From the NCBI GenBank assembly GCA_965243625.1, contig CBDEVI010000002.1:1240001-1304000 (forward strand): a stretch of 64,000 nucleotides of DNA. The letters are read 5' to 3'. The translations under genes were made by a program, and so were the position numbers. Under the pieces are notes generated by a model, which made no database searches, was not told the origin of the DNA, and saw only the letters and a list, made by a program, of their open reading frames with translations. Each line of letters opens with the position of its first letter. Positions within the stretch are counted from its first letter, which is position 1. Below are positions 42,572 through 51,723 of the stretch, piece by piece. The stretch comes from JAJECS01 sp965243625. GTDB taxonomy: Bacteria > Chloroflexota > UBA11872.

Positions 42572-43768
42572 ATGATCCGCAGCGCAACGTACACCGACGG
42601 CACGCGCACGGTGCGCATCGGCGTCGAGCGCATCGATACCTGGCTGGAAGACCACGAATCGATCATCAACTTTCCCGGCGTCGTCGAGCTCGACGGCGAC
42701 CGGCTCTTCATGACCATCCACCACGGCCGCCACGGCGGCGAGGAACCAACGTGGGCCTTTCTTTCCGACGACGCCGGCGCGACCTGGCGCCGCTTGCCCA
42801 ACGACTTTCCGCTGCTTTCACGCGATGCACGCACCGGCCTCATCAACGAGACCCACGACTCGGGGGTAACCGGACACCTGCGCGACGGCTCGTTCGTGCG
42901 CATCAACCACAGCACCGAGCACGCGCTGAGCGTGGGCTATGACCGAGCGCACGGGACCTATCACGAGCAGTTCCAGGAGGAAGACCCCACGTTCCGCTTC
43001 CATCGCTGGACCGCCGACGCCACGCCGATCGAGAGCTTTCCGTTCAAGGTGCGCGGCATGCCGTGGGGCCGCGCGTCCTACCAGTGCTACTCGCGCCTGC
43101 TCGAGCTTGACGACGGCGACTTCCTGACGGCGTTGGAGTGGGTCAGGATCGTTCCGGAAGCCGAATGGCAGACCCTGCCCAACCGCGTGCGCAAGACAAT
43201 TACCAGCGTCTTCATCGTGCGCTCCAGCGACCGCGGCCGGAGCTGGGACTTCGTCCATGCTTTCGACGCCTACGCGCTCAAGCCGACCTACGGCCCCGGC
43301 GACCGCCGGTTGGACGAAGGCTTCAACGAGGCCGACCTGGTCAGGCTCGCGAACGACGACCTCCTCTGCATGTTTCGGACCGGGTCCTACTCGCCGATGC
43401 ACATGTCGCGCTCCGAAGACGGCGGACGCACCTGGTCAACCCCGGTCAACGCCGGGTGGCAGGGCGTCAAGCCGCGCCTGGAGCTGCTGCCCAACGGCGT
43501 GCTGGCCTGCGCTGCCGGTCGCGGGGCCTACGGCCACCCGCAGGTGACCCACGTGACCCTGAGCCTGGACGGCACCGGCCGCCACTGGGAAGCGCCCTTC
43601 GCCTTCCACACCGGTCCCGGCTGCTCCTACACCTCGACCATGCAGCGGGACGACCGGCTGCACGTGGTCTACTCCCACTCCGACTTCACCCGCGACATGG
43701 GCACCAACCAGCTGCCGTCGCAGACCATTCGTCGGGTCGTGTTGGACGTCTCCGTTCTCGATGATTGA
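42572..43768 (+). CDS. Sialidase-fold (Asp-box) protein, tandem array member 2
   Basis: 398 aa from MIRSATYTDGTRTVRIGVER; GGAGG sits 5 bases before this ATG, so an in-frame TTG four codons earlier is not used. Asp-boxes: LSDDAGATW, RSSDRGRSW and RSEDGGRTW. It shares with array member 1 VERIDTWLED, NFPGVVELDGDRL, RLDEGFNEADL, FRTGSYSPMHMSRS, VKPRLELLPNGVLA, YGHPQVTHVTLSLDGTGRHW and FHTGPGCSYTSTM. TYHEQFQEEDPTFRFHRW has a counterpart in all four. Located 54 bases upstream of member 3. Confidence 0.85.
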   Translation: MIRSATYTDGTRTVRIGVERIDTWLEDHESIINFPGVVELDGDRLFMTIHHGRHGGEEPTWAFLSDDAGATWRRLPNDFPLLSRDARTGLINETHDSGVTGHLRDGSFVRINHSTEHALSVGYDRAHGTYHEQFQEEDPTFRFHRWTADATPIESFPFKVRGMPWGRASYQCYSRLLELDDGDFLTALEWVRIVPEAEWQTLPNRVRKTITSVFIVRSSDRGRSWDFVHAFDAYALKPTYGPGDRRLDEGFNEADLVRLANDDLLCMFRTGSYSPMHMSRSEDGGRTWSTPVNAGWQGVKPRLELLPNGVLACAAGRGAYGHPQVTHVTLSLDGTGRHWEAPFAFHTGPGCSYTSTMQRDDRLHVVYSHSDFTRDMGTNQLPSQTIRRVVLDVSVLDD

Positions 43769-43822
43769 TCGACTGGATTCCGCGACTACGCCGCGCCGTC
43801 ACCGCGCAGGAGGTTCATCCCC

Positions 43823-44989
43823 ATGATCGAGTCCGCCACCTACAACGACGGCGAGCGCACCGCGACTCTGAGCGTCGAGCGCATCGACACCTGGCAGGAG
43901 GACACCGAGGTCATCCTCAACTTTCCCCACGTCATCGAGCTTGCCGACAACCGCCTCTTCATGCGCTTCAGCCGCTCGCAGCACGCCATCGCCGACGAGG
44001 AGCCCAAGCGCGACGTCTTCTCGACCGACGACGGCGAGACCTGGGGCGAGCCGCCGCCCGGCATGGACTTCGGCGGCGGCAGCCTGGGCTACCTCCGCGA
44101 CGGCACGATCATGCGGCTGGAGCACAACACCGTCGAAGCCAACCGGCGCACGTGGGACAAGCACGTCGGCCCGTTCCATCTGGTGATGCAGGAGGACGAC
44201 CCAACCTTTCGTCTGGGCACCTGGCGCTCCAACGGCGACCCCATCGACAGGCACGAGTTCAAGATCGCCGGGCTGCCCTGGGAAACCGCCTCCTACCAGA
44301 CCTACGCCAAGATCCTGGACCTCGACGACGGGAGCCTGCTTGCCGCCATGGAGGCCCAGGTCGGCCCACCGAGAATGACCGACCAAATTCGGGACGACGG
44401 CCGGCACCGCTGGGAGATCACCATGACGACCTTCATCGTCCGGTCGCGCGACCGCGGCCGGACGTGGGACTTCGTCACCGCATTTCGACCCGAAGAGTTG
44501 AATCTGGTCTACGGCGGGGGCGACCGTCCCGTGGACGAGGGGCTCACCGAGGCCGACCTGGTCGTCGCCGCGAACGGCGACATCCTGTGCGTCAACCGCA
44601 CCGGTTCCTACTCCCCCATGTGGCAAACGCGCTCCACCGACGGCGGGCACACCTGGGGTACGCCGCATCCGGTCGGCTGGCAGGGCGTCAAGCCACGGCT
44701 CAATCTCTTGCCCAACGGCGTGCTCACCTGCGCCGCCGGCCGCGGCGGCTACGGTCACCCGCAGGTAACCCACGTGATGATCAGCCTCGACGGCACGGGT
44801 AACCACTGGGAAGCGCCCTTCTGCTTCCACACCGGTCCGGGATGCTCCTACACCTCCACGCTGGTCCGCGACGGAAAGCTGCACGTCGTCTTCTCCGACT
44901 CCGATTTCACGCGACCGTTCGGCACGCACAACCTGCCCTCACAGCGCATCCGGCGCGCCGTGATCGACGTGCGCCTGCACGACAGCTAG
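43823..44989 (+). CDS. Sialidase-fold (Asp-box) protein, tandem array member 3
   Basis: 388 aa from MIESATYNDGERTATLSVER, with GGAGG 9 bases before the ATG. Shares the array hallmarks VERIDTWQED, FSTDDGETW, LNFPHVIELADNRL, VDEGLTEADL, NRTGSYSPMWQTRSTDGGHT, VKPRLNLLPNGVLT, GYGHPQVTHVMISLDGTG and HTGPGCSYTSTLVR. The N-terminal blade is shorter than in members 1 and 2 and the usual HxRHG motif is replaced by FSRSQHAIADEEPKR, so this copy may differ in substrate. Probably part of the same transcription unit. Confidence 0.85.
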   Translation: MIESATYNDGERTATLSVERIDTWQEDTEVILNFPHVIELADNRLFMRFSRSQHAIADEEPKRDVFSTDDGETWGEPPPGMDFGGGSLGYLRDGTIMRLEHNTVEANRRTWDKHVGPFHLVMQEDDPTFRLGTWRSNGDPIDRHEFKIAGLPWETASYQTYAKILDLDDGSLLAAMEAQVGPPRMTDQIRDDGRHRWEITMTTFIVRSRDRGRTWDFVTAFRPEELNLVYGGGDRPVDEGLTEADLVVAANGDILCVNRTGSYSPMWQTRSTDGGHTWGTPHPVGWQGVKPRLNLLPNGVLTCAAGRGGYGHPQVTHVMISLDGTGNHWEAPFCFHTGPGCSYTSTLVRDGKLHVVFSDSDFTRPFGTHNLPSQRIRRAVIDVRLHDS

Positions 44990-45025
44990 CGGGCGGAGCT
45001 ATACGAACAGTCGACACCCCCAATC

Positions 45026-45053
45026 TGTCATTCCGAGCGCAGCGAGGAATCTA
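45026..45053. repeat. Single dispersed element TGTCATTCCGAGCGCAGCG...GAATCTA
   Basis: 28 bases identical in design to the terminal unit of the arrays near 10.2 kb and 11.7 kb, inserted in the 209-base gap between array members 3 and 4. The gap is the largest within the sialidase-fold array and may separate two transcription units. Confidence 0.9.
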
Positions 45054-45198
45054 GAGCCCCCGATCACCGTCGGTGGCAACCAAACACCGGCGACTCCGGC
45101 CTCGCGGCTAGCACAAGACGGTCCTGGCGCTTCCAAGGTTCGACACGCACCGAGCCCCGGGGCTAGCATTTCCGCGCCCGACACCTGGAGTGACATCC

Positions 45199-46398
45199 AT
45201 GCTGCGGCAAGCCGTCTACGAGCGAAACGGCCGCACGGCGTCGATCAGCGTCGAGCGCATCGACACCTGGTTCGAGACCACCGACTCGGTCATTAACTTT
45301 CCGGGCCTGGTGGAGCTCGCCGGCGACCACATGTTCCTGAGCTATCACCACGGGCGCCACGGCGGCCACGAGCCCCTGGAGCTCGCCGTCTCGGACGACG
45401 CCGGCGCCACCTGGCATGAAGCGCCCGACGATCACCCCATGGTCTACGTCCACCCGGCAACGGGTCGCAAAGGCATCGAGTTTGCGTCCGGCGTGTTGGG
45501 ATACCCGCGCGACGACACCATCGTGTATATCGACCACGACACGGTGGAGATGTCGGATCGTTGGAAGGACCGCACCTCGGGCTCCTACCACGAGATGGGG
45601 CAGGTCGAGAGCCCGACGTTCCTATTGCGGCGCTGGTCCAAGGCCGCCGAGCCGCTGGAAAAGCACACCTTCAAGGTTCGGGACCTGCCGTTCGCGCGCG
45701 CCTCGTATCAGTCGTACAGCTCGCTCATCGAGCTGGACAACGGCGACTACCTGACGGCGCTGGAGTGGGTGGACCTGCTGCCGGCCGACCAGTGGTCCAC
45801 CGACACCCGCGGACGCATCCGCAAGACGCGCATCGGCGTATTCATCGTGCGTTCGAGCGACCAGGGCTACACCTGGGACTTCGTGCACAAGTTCGACGCC
45901 GGCGAGGTTAAACCCGTCTACGGCCACGCCGATCGCGCCGTCGACGAGGGGTTCGACGAGGCCGATCTCGTCGTCACGGCCAACGGCGACATCCTCTGCG
46001 TGATGCGCACGGGCAGCTACTCGCCGATGTTCCAGTCGCGCTCCACCGACGGCGGCCGCACCTGGTCAGAGCCCACCAGCTCCGGCTGGCAGGCCGTCAA
46101 GCCGCGCCTCACGCTGCTGCCCAACGGCATCCTCGCTTGCGCCTCCGGGCGTGGGGCCTACGGACACCCGCAGGTCACGCACGTGATGCTGAGCCTGGAC
46201 GGCAACGGCGAACACTGGGAGACGCCCTTCGCCTTTCACACGCGCGGCGGCTGCTCCTACACCTCCAAGATGTACCGCGACGACCGGCTGCACGTGATCT
46301 ACTCGGACTCGGACTTCACCCGCGAGCTGGGAACCATCGGCTTGCCGTCGCAGCGAATCTGCCGCGCGGTGATCGACGTGCAGAGCCCGGCGTCCTAG
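45199..46398 (+). CDS. Sialidase-fold (Asp-box) protein, tandem array member 4
   Basis: 399 aa from MLRQAVYERNGRTASISVER, with GGAG 8 bases upstream; a GTG three codons earlier would overlap the ribosome-binding site. Asp-boxes: VSDDAGATW, RSSDQGYTW and RSTDGGRTW. It shares VERIDTWFET, NFPGLVELAGDHM, YHHGRHGGHEP, VDEGFDEADL, MRTGSYSPMFQSRS, VKPRLTLLPNGILA and YGHPQVTHVMLSLDGNG. HTGPGCSY becomes FHTRGGCSYTSKMYRD, the only copy with that change. Closest in its N-terminal half to member 2. The TIM-barrel isomerase gene begins 33 bases later. Confidence 0.85.
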   Translation: MLRQAVYERNGRTASISVERIDTWFETTDSVINFPGLVELAGDHMFLSYHHGRHGGHEPLELAVSDDAGATWHEAPDDHPMVYVHPATGRKGIEFASGVLGYPRDDTIVYIDHDTVEMSDRWKDRTSGSYHEMGQVESPTFLLRRWSKAAEPLEKHTFKVRDLPFARASYQSYSSLIELDNGDYLTALEWVDLLPADQWSTDTRGRIRKTRIGVFIVRSSDQGYTWDFVHKFDAGEVKPVYGHADRAVDEGFDEADLVVTANGDILCVMRTGSYSPMFQSRSTDGGRTWSEPTSSGWQAVKPRLTLLPNGILACASGRGAYGHPQVTHVMLSLDGNGEHWETPFAFHTRGGCSYTSKMYRDDRLHVIYSDSDFTRELGTIGLPSQRICRAVIDVQSPAS

Positions 46399-46431
46399 CC
46401 CGCCCCTGCTACACCGAGCGGAGCGTTAGCC

Positions 46432-47430
46432 ATGCGGCTGGGCCTGTTGGTTCGCCTATTTACGGCGACGCATGGGCGGATCGACGTGGAGTCGAGCGCC
46501 GGCGCGGCCAAACCGCGCTGGGAACGATCCACCGTCACCCGGGCCGAGTTCGAGGCGTCGCTCGACCTGGCGGCCGAAATCGGCGCCGAGGTTGTCGAGA
46601 TCACGCAGGCCGGTCAGCCGGCGGCGGCCGAGCTTCTCGTGGCGAATCCTCGGCAGCGGCGCGAGCTGACCGCCATGATCGCCGACCGCGGACTCTCGAT
46701 CGCGGCGCTCAATGCCGCCGGCATGCCGCTGCACCCACGAATCGGCGGGCGCGCCCGGCGGCTCATCCGGCGCACCATCGAGCTTGCCAGCCTGCTCGAC
46801 GTTCGCACCGTCATCAGCATGTCCGGCGCGGGCGGCGACGGTCCGGCCGCCAGCACGGTCAACTGGGTCAGCTTTCCCTGGCCCGAGGAGGCGGTCGCCC
46901 TTCGCGAACGCCACTGGCAAGCGGCCGTGGGCCTCTGGCGTGACCTGGCGGGCTACGCGACCAGCCGCGGAATCGAGCGTCTAGCCCTGGAGCTGCACCC
47001 CATGCACCTGGTCTACAACGTGCCGACGTTTCACCGGCTGCACGAGGCGGTGGGACCCGTCATCTCCGCCAACGCGGACCCCAGCCACCTCTTCTGGCAG
47101 GGCATGGATCCTGCCGCGGTGGTGCTCGCCCTCGGCGACTCGGTGGCGCACGTGCACGTCAAGGACACGGAGCTGGTTGACGACGAGCTCGCCACGGCGG
47201 GCGTGCTGGACGGACGCGCATTCGGCGCGGACGCCCCGCGCGCCTGGGTGCACCGCACCGTGGGCCGCGGGCACGGCGACGACGTGTGGACCGCGTTTTT
47301 CCAGGCGCTGCGGGACGTGGGCTACAGCGGCGCGTTGAGCCTCGAGAACGAGGACCCCTTTCAGAGCTACGCGGAGGGCGTGCGAGAAGCCGCCGCCTAC
47401 GTGAAACCGCTCGTGCGAGGACTCGAATGA
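46432..47430 (+). CDS. Xylose-isomerase-like TIM-barrel protein
   Basis: 332 aa from MRLGLLVRLFTATHGRIDVE behind GGAGCG. Barrel/metal features: AEIGAEVVEITQAGQPAA, ERLALELHPMHLVYN (E and H), VISANADPSHLFWQGMD (D and H), VAHVHVKDTELVDDEL and GALSLENEDPFQSYAEG (E). This is the AP endonuclease 2 / sugar isomerase-epimerase superfamily; members act on keto sugars or hydroxypyruvate. Its last bases overlap the ATG of a Gfo/Idh gene (ATGA). Isomerase plus Gfo/Idh is a recurrent pairing in sugar or inositol breakdown, so both may process monosaccharides released by the sialidase-fold array. Confidence 0.88.
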   Translation: MRLGLLVRLFTATHGRIDVESSAGAAKPRWERSTVTRAEFEASLDLAAEIGAEVVEITQAGQPAAAELLVANPRQRRELTAMIADRGLSIAALNAAGMPLHPRIGGRARRLIRRTIELASLLDVRTVISMSGAGGDGPAASTVNWVSFPWPEEAVALRERHWQAAVGLWRDLAGYATSRGIERLALELHPMHLVYNVPTFHRLHEAVGPVISANADPSHLFWQGMDPAAVVLALGDSVAHVHVKDTELVDDELATAGVLDGRAFGADAPRAWVHRTVGRGHGDDVWTAFFQALRDVGYSGALSLENEDPFQSYAEGVREAAAYVKPLVRGLE

Positions 47431-48554
47431 TCCTCCAAGAGCCGGAGACGCCCCCGCCGGCTTCTCTCGACGAAGTCACGGCCGTTCCGCTGACGCCGCT
47501 TTCGCTCGGCAAGCCGATCCCGCAAGACCTGCGCATTGGGCTCATCGGCGCCGGTCGCGTCGTGCACAACTCGGTCCTCCCGGCCTACCGCCAAGCCGGG
47601 ATCACCCCCGTGGCCGCCGCCGATCCCGACCCCGAGGCGCGCGCCGCCGTGCAGCGGCGCTGGGGCATCACGCAGGTGTACGCGGACTTTCGGGAGATGC
47701 TCGACGCGGTCGATCTCGACGTGGCGGACGTCAACATTCGCTGGGACGTGGGGCTCTCGCCCACGCGCCTCGCCGCGGTCGAGGAGGCCGCACGCCGGGG
47801 CATCCACGTGCTCATGGCCAAGCCGTTCGCCGCCACCTACGCCCAGTGCCGGGCCATGGTCGAGGCGGCCCAAGCCGGCGGCGTCAGCCTCGCGGTCGAC
47901 CACAACACGCGCTTCGCACCGGTGCCCTTCGGCATCCGGTCGCTGATCCAGGCCGGCGTGACGGGACCGCTGATTTCGGCCTCGTACCTCTACCACTCCG
48001 CCGTCGGGCGCCAGCACACCAACGCATTCGATGCGGCGTACGACAACGTGGTCCACGCCGCCGACACCCTGCTGACCTGGTTCGAGCAGGAGCCAGAGGA
48101 GGTCTACGCGCATTGGAGCCGTCGGGTCGATGGCGTGGGCTCGGTGTTCAGCGGCACGCTCAGGTTCGCCGACGGCGCCAACGCCACCATCCTCTTTGAC
48201 TTCGCCACGCGCCACCGCCGCCAGATGGACTTCGTGGCCGTGGGCGAGCGCGCCAGCGTCGACGGTCGCCAGGACGCCGGCGCGCCGCCGCCTGCGACCA
48301 TGCGGCGACCGACCCTGCGCTACGGGCCGCACACGCCACGCGGGCTCGTGGTCGAGCTGCCGCTGCACCACTCCCTCATGCCGGATTCCTTCCTGGCCTC
48401 CCGTGCCGACTTTCTGCAGGCCATTGCCGAGGGGCGCGAGCCGTGGGCGAACGGGACACAGGTGCTGCGCACCATGCGCACGCACATCGCGCTGTGCCGG
48501 TCCGCCGCCGAAGGTCGCCCCGTCCGGCCGGCGTCAATCGAGGAGATTGACTAG
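47427..48554 (+). CDS. Gfo/Idh/MocA-family oxidoreductase
   Basis: 375 aa starting inside the isomerase stop, with GAGG 7 bases before the ATG. A ~35-residue Pro/Thr-rich N-terminal tail (PETPPPASLDEVTAVPLTPL) precedes the Rossmann segment LRIGLIGAGRVVHNSVLPAY. The EKP motif is altered to VLMAKPFAATYA, keeping the lysine but replacing E by A. C-terminal-domain segments: AVDHNTRFAPVPFGIRSLI, AAYDNVVHAADTLLTWF. Predicted NAD(P)-dependent sugar oxidoreductase coupled with the TIM-barrel isomerase. Confidence 0.9.
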   Translation: MILQEPETPPPASLDEVTAVPLTPLSLGKPIPQDLRIGLIGAGRVVHNSVLPAYRQAGITPVAAADPDPEARAAVQRRWGITQVYADFREMLDAVDLDVADVNIRWDVGLSPTRLAAVEEAARRGIHVLMAKPFAATYAQCRAMVEAAQAGGVSLAVDHNTRFAPVPFGIRSLIQAGVTGPLISASYLYHSAVGRQHTNAFDAAYDNVVHAADTLLTWFEQEPEEVYAHWSRRVDGVGSVFSGTLRFADGANATILFDFATRHRRQMDFVAVGERASVDGRQDAGAPPPATMRRPTLRYGPHTPRGLVVELPLHHSLMPDSFLASRADFLQAIAEGREPWANGTQVLRTMRTHIALCRSAAEGRPVRPASIEEID

Positions 48555-48607
48555 CGCTGACTTCTGCGGCTTTTCTAGCTCCTGCAGACTCGGAAATCGA
48601 CTAGCCC

Positions 48608-48660
48608 CGTTCGTGGTGAGCCTGTCGAACCACGCCCTTCGACAGGCTCAGGGCGAACGG
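48608..48660. repeat. Inverted repeat CGTTCG...CGAACGG (short form)
   Basis: Arms contain CCTGTCGAA and TTCGACAGG within an outer CGTTCG/CGAACG frame. Relative of the longer element at 23563-23640. It fills most of the 171-base gap before the AllA-like gene. Confidence 0.85.
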
Positions 48661-48725
48661 TCCTGCAGACAACCCCTCCTGCCTGTGGCATCGTGCCTGG
48701 GCGCCGCCCGCCAAAGGAGCCGCTG

Positions 48726-49337
48726 GTGTCCGACCTCGACGTGCGCCCGCTCTCCGTCCGTCCGCTGGAAGCCACAGCATTCCGCCCGTTCGGCGCGGTG
48801 ATCGCGCCCGAAACCGCCGACGCCCCGAGCCTGAACCGCTCGCCGGGCAATCTGGGCTTTCTCTGGGTGCACAAGGAGCTGGAGTTCCCCAAGGCGGCCT
48901 ATATGTGCAGCCTGCGGTACTACTACCGCGGCAACCGCTGCGAGTTCCTCCAGAAGCACCCGGAAAGCACCGTCACGCTCATTCCCGTCAACGGTTTGAG
49001 CGCGATCGTGGTGGCGCCCGACGACGCCGACGGCGGACCGGACGTGGACGCCGCCCGGGCCTTCCTGCTGGAGCCGGGACGCGGCGCGGTGATTCACCGC
49101 GGCGTGTGGCTGCGCTATGCCTATCCCCTCACGCCGTTCGCCGATTTCGCCTATGTCACCCAGCGCGTCGACCCCGCCACCGCCAACGTCAGCGACGACA
49201 CCGTGCGAGTGAACCTGGACACCGATCTGGGCCTGGTGCTCGACCTGGTGTTCGAAGTGCCGGCGGGCGAGGGCTACGCCCACACGCCCAGCGGCGCGCT
49301 GGCCGCGGCCCCGGAGCGAGACCCGCCGCACGGCTAG
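48726..49337 (+). CDS. Ureidoglycolate lyase (AllA)-like cupin
   Basis: 203 aa from a GTG with AAAGGAG about 8 bases upstream; an in-frame ATG 11 codons earlier would contain that site. N-terminal RPLSVRPLEATAFRPFGAVI is the AllA-type start. Later segments HPESTVTLIPVNGLSAIVVA, EPGRGAVIHRGVWLRYAYPL and FAYVTQRVDPATANV show the bicupin-like beta-barrel with conserved H of the family. True AllA converts ureidoglycolate to glyoxylate and urea, but no other allantoin gene is here. In this context it more likely handles a sugar-acid or 2-hydroxy compound. Confidence 0.75.
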   Translation: MSDLDVRPLSVRPLEATAFRPFGAVIAPETADAPSLNRSPGNLGFLWVHKELEFPKAAYMCSLRYYYRGNRCEFLQKHPESTVTLIPVNGLSAIVVAPDDADGGPDVDAARAFLLEPGRGAVIHRGVWLRYAYPLTPFADFAYVTQRVDPATANVSDDTVRVNLDTDLGLVLDLVFEVPAGEGYAHTPSGALAAAPERDPPHG

Positions 49338-49380
49338 TCGCGCGTACACTCGCGCCCTCGCCGGGGGAAAGGCACTCAGA

Positions 49381-50406
49381 ATGCTCCAGATCGGGCTAAT
49401 TGGACTGGGCGGCATCGCCTCCGCGCACCTGCAGGGCCTCGCCCTGCTCGAGGCCGAAGGCCTGGCTCGCTGCGTGGCCGGCGCCGAGCCTGTCGACGAG
49501 CGACGCGAGGAGCGCCGCAAGGCCTTCGGCATCCCCAAGGTCTACGCCAGCCACCGCGACCTGTTGGCCGACCCGGACGTCGAAGCCGTAGGCGTCCTCT
49601 TGCCCCATCACCTGCACGCCGGCGTCACCGTCGAAGCCCTCGACGCCGGCAAGCACGTGCTGGTCGAGAAGCCGATGGCCGTCACCATGGACGAGTGCGA
49701 CCGCATGATCGAGGCCGAAACGCGAAACGGTCGGCTCCTGCAAGTCGGCCTCACCGGCCAATACCGACCGGCGATGCGCACGGCGCGGGCCTTCCTGGAC
49801 ACCAACGCCCTCGGCCCCGTCATCCAGGTATTGGCGCTGGTGAGCGCCAAGCTGCCCTACGAGCACCGCGACCGCCATATGCGGACCCGCTCCATGGGCG
49901 GCGGCCAGTGGCTCGGCGACGGCGCCCACATGGTCGACTGGGTGACGCATCTGATCGGCACCAAGGCTGTGTCGGTGAAGGCGGTTCTCGGAACCTACAT
50001 GCACAACATGTCGGGGGACGACACCGCCACCGCGCTCATCCAATACGCCAACGGGGTCGCCGGCTTGGTGATCATGGTGGCCCATTCACGCGGTCCCGAA
50101 GAGACAGGGATGGTCGACGTCCACGGCGCCCAAGGGCGGCTGCAACTGGATTGGGTGAGCGACGCCGGACCGCACGGCCAGGTGCGCATGGGACAGGACG
50201 GCGCCTGGCGCGATCTGGACATCGAGCCCATCAACGACTTTGCCGAGCAATACCGCGACTTCGCCACCGCAATCGCGACGAATGACCGTCCGCCGGCCAG
50301 CAGCGCCTACGGCCGCCACATCATGGAAATCCTGTTCGCGGCCGAGCGCTCCAGCGTCACCGGCCGCGAGGTCGTGTTGGAGCCGCTAGATCGCGAGCCC
50401 TGGTAG
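49381..50406 (+). CDS. Gfo/Idh/MocA-family oxidoreductase
   Basis: 341 aa starting MLQIGLIGLGGIASAHLQGL with AAAGG 9 bases upstream. Canonical motifs: GLGGIASAH (nucleotide binding) and LVEKPMAVTMDECDRMI (catalytic lysine). The C-terminal domain has TGQYRPAMRTARAFLDTNAL and GGGQWLGDGAHMVDWVTHLI. Family role as for the other copies. It closes the plus-strand run begun at 41351, 43 bases after the AllA-like gene. Confidence 0.93.
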   Translation: MLQIGLIGLGGIASAHLQGLALLEAEGLARCVAGAEPVDERREERRKAFGIPKVYASHRDLLADPDVEAVGVLLPHHLHAGVTVEALDAGKHVLVEKPMAVTMDECDRMIEAETRNGRLLQVGLTGQYRPAMRTARAFLDTNALGPVIQVLALVSAKLPYEHRDRHMRTRSMGGGQWLGDGAHMVDWVTHLIGTKAVSVKAVLGTYMHNMSGDDTATALIQYANGVAGLVIMVAHSRGPEETGMVDVHGAQGRLQLDWVSDAGPHGQVRMGQDGAWRDLDIEPINDFAEQYRDFATAIATNDRPPASSAYGRHIMEILFAAERSSVTGREVVLEPLDREPW

Positions 50407-50580
50407 AGAGCTAGCGGCCAGGCGTCGATCTGCGAATCGTGGACTGAGGGTCGGCGGCCTTCGTTGCGGTCCTACGGATGCGAGGCCTCCGAAGAAACTC
50501 CCAGCTCGAGGCAGATCGGCACTATGGTCCCGCATTCGTTCTGCCGGCAGGCTGTTTGGCTGATCGTCCGCGGCGCTCGA

Positions 50581-51723
50581 CTAACCGCCGGCGCCGAACT
50601 CTCGAAAGATATTCAAAGCCGCTGAGTTGTTGTTGGAGATGGCGATGCGCACAGGGGTGCTGCCGGCGTTGTCCACGGCCGCCATGTTCGCTCCGCGTTC
50701 GAGAAGCGTGCGAACCACCCACGGATTGTCGTTCACCGTCGCCCAGTGCAGGGCCGTCCAGCCGTCGTTGTCCGTCGTATCGATATCCGCGCCGAGATCC
50801 AGCAGCAGGGTGAGAATAGTGATCGAGGTATTCAGGGCGGACGCCTGGTGCAAGGGCACCTCGCCGGCATTGGTTCTTGCCTCGAGACTTGCGCCCCGGT
50901 CCAGCAACTCGGTGATGACCGCCGGGTCCGTGGTGAGGGCTGCCGCAAAGTGCAGGGTGGTCCAGCCGTCGTCGTCCACCGCGGTGATGTCGGCGCCGCG
51001 ATCCAGGAGCACCGCGATGTTGGCCGTGGTCGACTCGTTGAGGGCGGCGTAGTGCAACGGCACGTTGCCTCCTGCCGTTCGTGCTTCGGTATTGGCGCCG
51101 CGGTCCAGCAGCTCCACGACAACTGCCGGCACGCCGGCGTGTGCCGCGGCCGCGTGGAGGGGCGTCCATCCCTCATCGTCCGTCGCCTCCAGGTCGGCGC
51201 CGCGGTCCAGTAGCAGCGCGACGACTGTTGGTTTGTTGCTCCATGCCGCCGCCGAATGCAATGGCGTCCAACCATCGGCGCCTCTTGCCGCGATGTCCGC
51301 TCCGCATTCCAACGCGGCGCCTACTTCGGATGCGACGGCAAAGCTCCAGAATGAATCGGCTATCCAATACCTTTCGGACACAGCGCCGCTACACGGCTCC
51401 GCCGTGGGCGTGCCCGCCGGGGTACCAGCGGACGTGGGGGAAGGTCGGGGCGTTTCCGTTGGGGACGCGGTAGGTGTGGGGGACGGTTGCGGCGTAGCTG
51501 TCGGAGCCAAAGTAGGCGTGGGTGACGGCTCAGAGGTCGCGGTCGGCGTTGGGGAGGGCTGCGGCGCGGACGTCGGCATCTCGGCCGTTGCCGTCGGCGC
51601 GGCTGCCGCCTCCGCCGTTTCAGTTGGGCTTGACGCATCACCGCAGGACGCCAGCAGGACGATCCCAACGCCGAGAACCGCACACCGCGTGGCGGTTCGC
51701 AGAGCGAATGGAATCGTCGACAT
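50581..51723 (-). CDS. Ankyrin-repeat lipoprotein with Pro/Thr-rich linker
   Basis: 380 aa. A lipoprotein signal peptide is visible: positively charged start, hydrophobic CAVLGVGIVLLASC with lipobox LLASC and Cys27. A ~75-residue linker of PSPTPT-type repeats follows. From about residue 120 to the end there are seven ankyrin-type repeats, recognisable by DGWTPLHSAAAWSN, GWTPLHAAAAHAG, NVPLHYAALNEST, GWTTLHFAAALTT, EVPLHQASALNT and GWTALHWATVNDN, each followed by a VxxLLDRGAD-type helix. Exported and lipid-anchored, it probably binds proteins at the cell surface or envelope. Divergent from the pentapeptide-repeat membrane protein gene (217-base gap). Confidence 0.9.
   Translation of the reverse strand: MSTIPFALRTATRCAVLGVGIVLLASCGDASSPTETAEAAAAPTATAEMPTSAPQPSPTPTATSEPSPTPTLAPTATPQPSPTPTASPTETPRPSPTSAGTPAGTPTAEPCSGAVSERYWIADSFWSFAVASEVGAALECGADIAARGADGWTPLHSAAAWSNKPTVVALLLDRGADLEATDDEGWTPLHAAAAHAGVPAVVVELLDRGANTEARTAGGNVPLHYAALNESTTANIAVLLDRGADITAVDDDGWTTLHFAAALTTDPAVITELLDRGASLEARTNAGEVPLHQASALNTSITILTLLLDLGADIDTTDNDGWTALHWATVNDNPWVVRTLLERGANMAAVDNAGSTPVRIAISNNNSAALNIFREFGAGG

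Noticed and set aside
36347..46398. Calling the sialidase-fold proteins sialidases or neuraminidases
   Set aside because: Asp-boxes only show the propeller fold; the arginine triad and catalytic Tyr/Glu were not confirmed and no sialic acid catabolic genes (nanA/E/K) are present.
48726..49337. Assigning true ureidoglycolate lyase in purine breakdown
   Set aside because: No allantoinase, allantoicase or urease genes lie nearby; only the fold-level similarity is supported.
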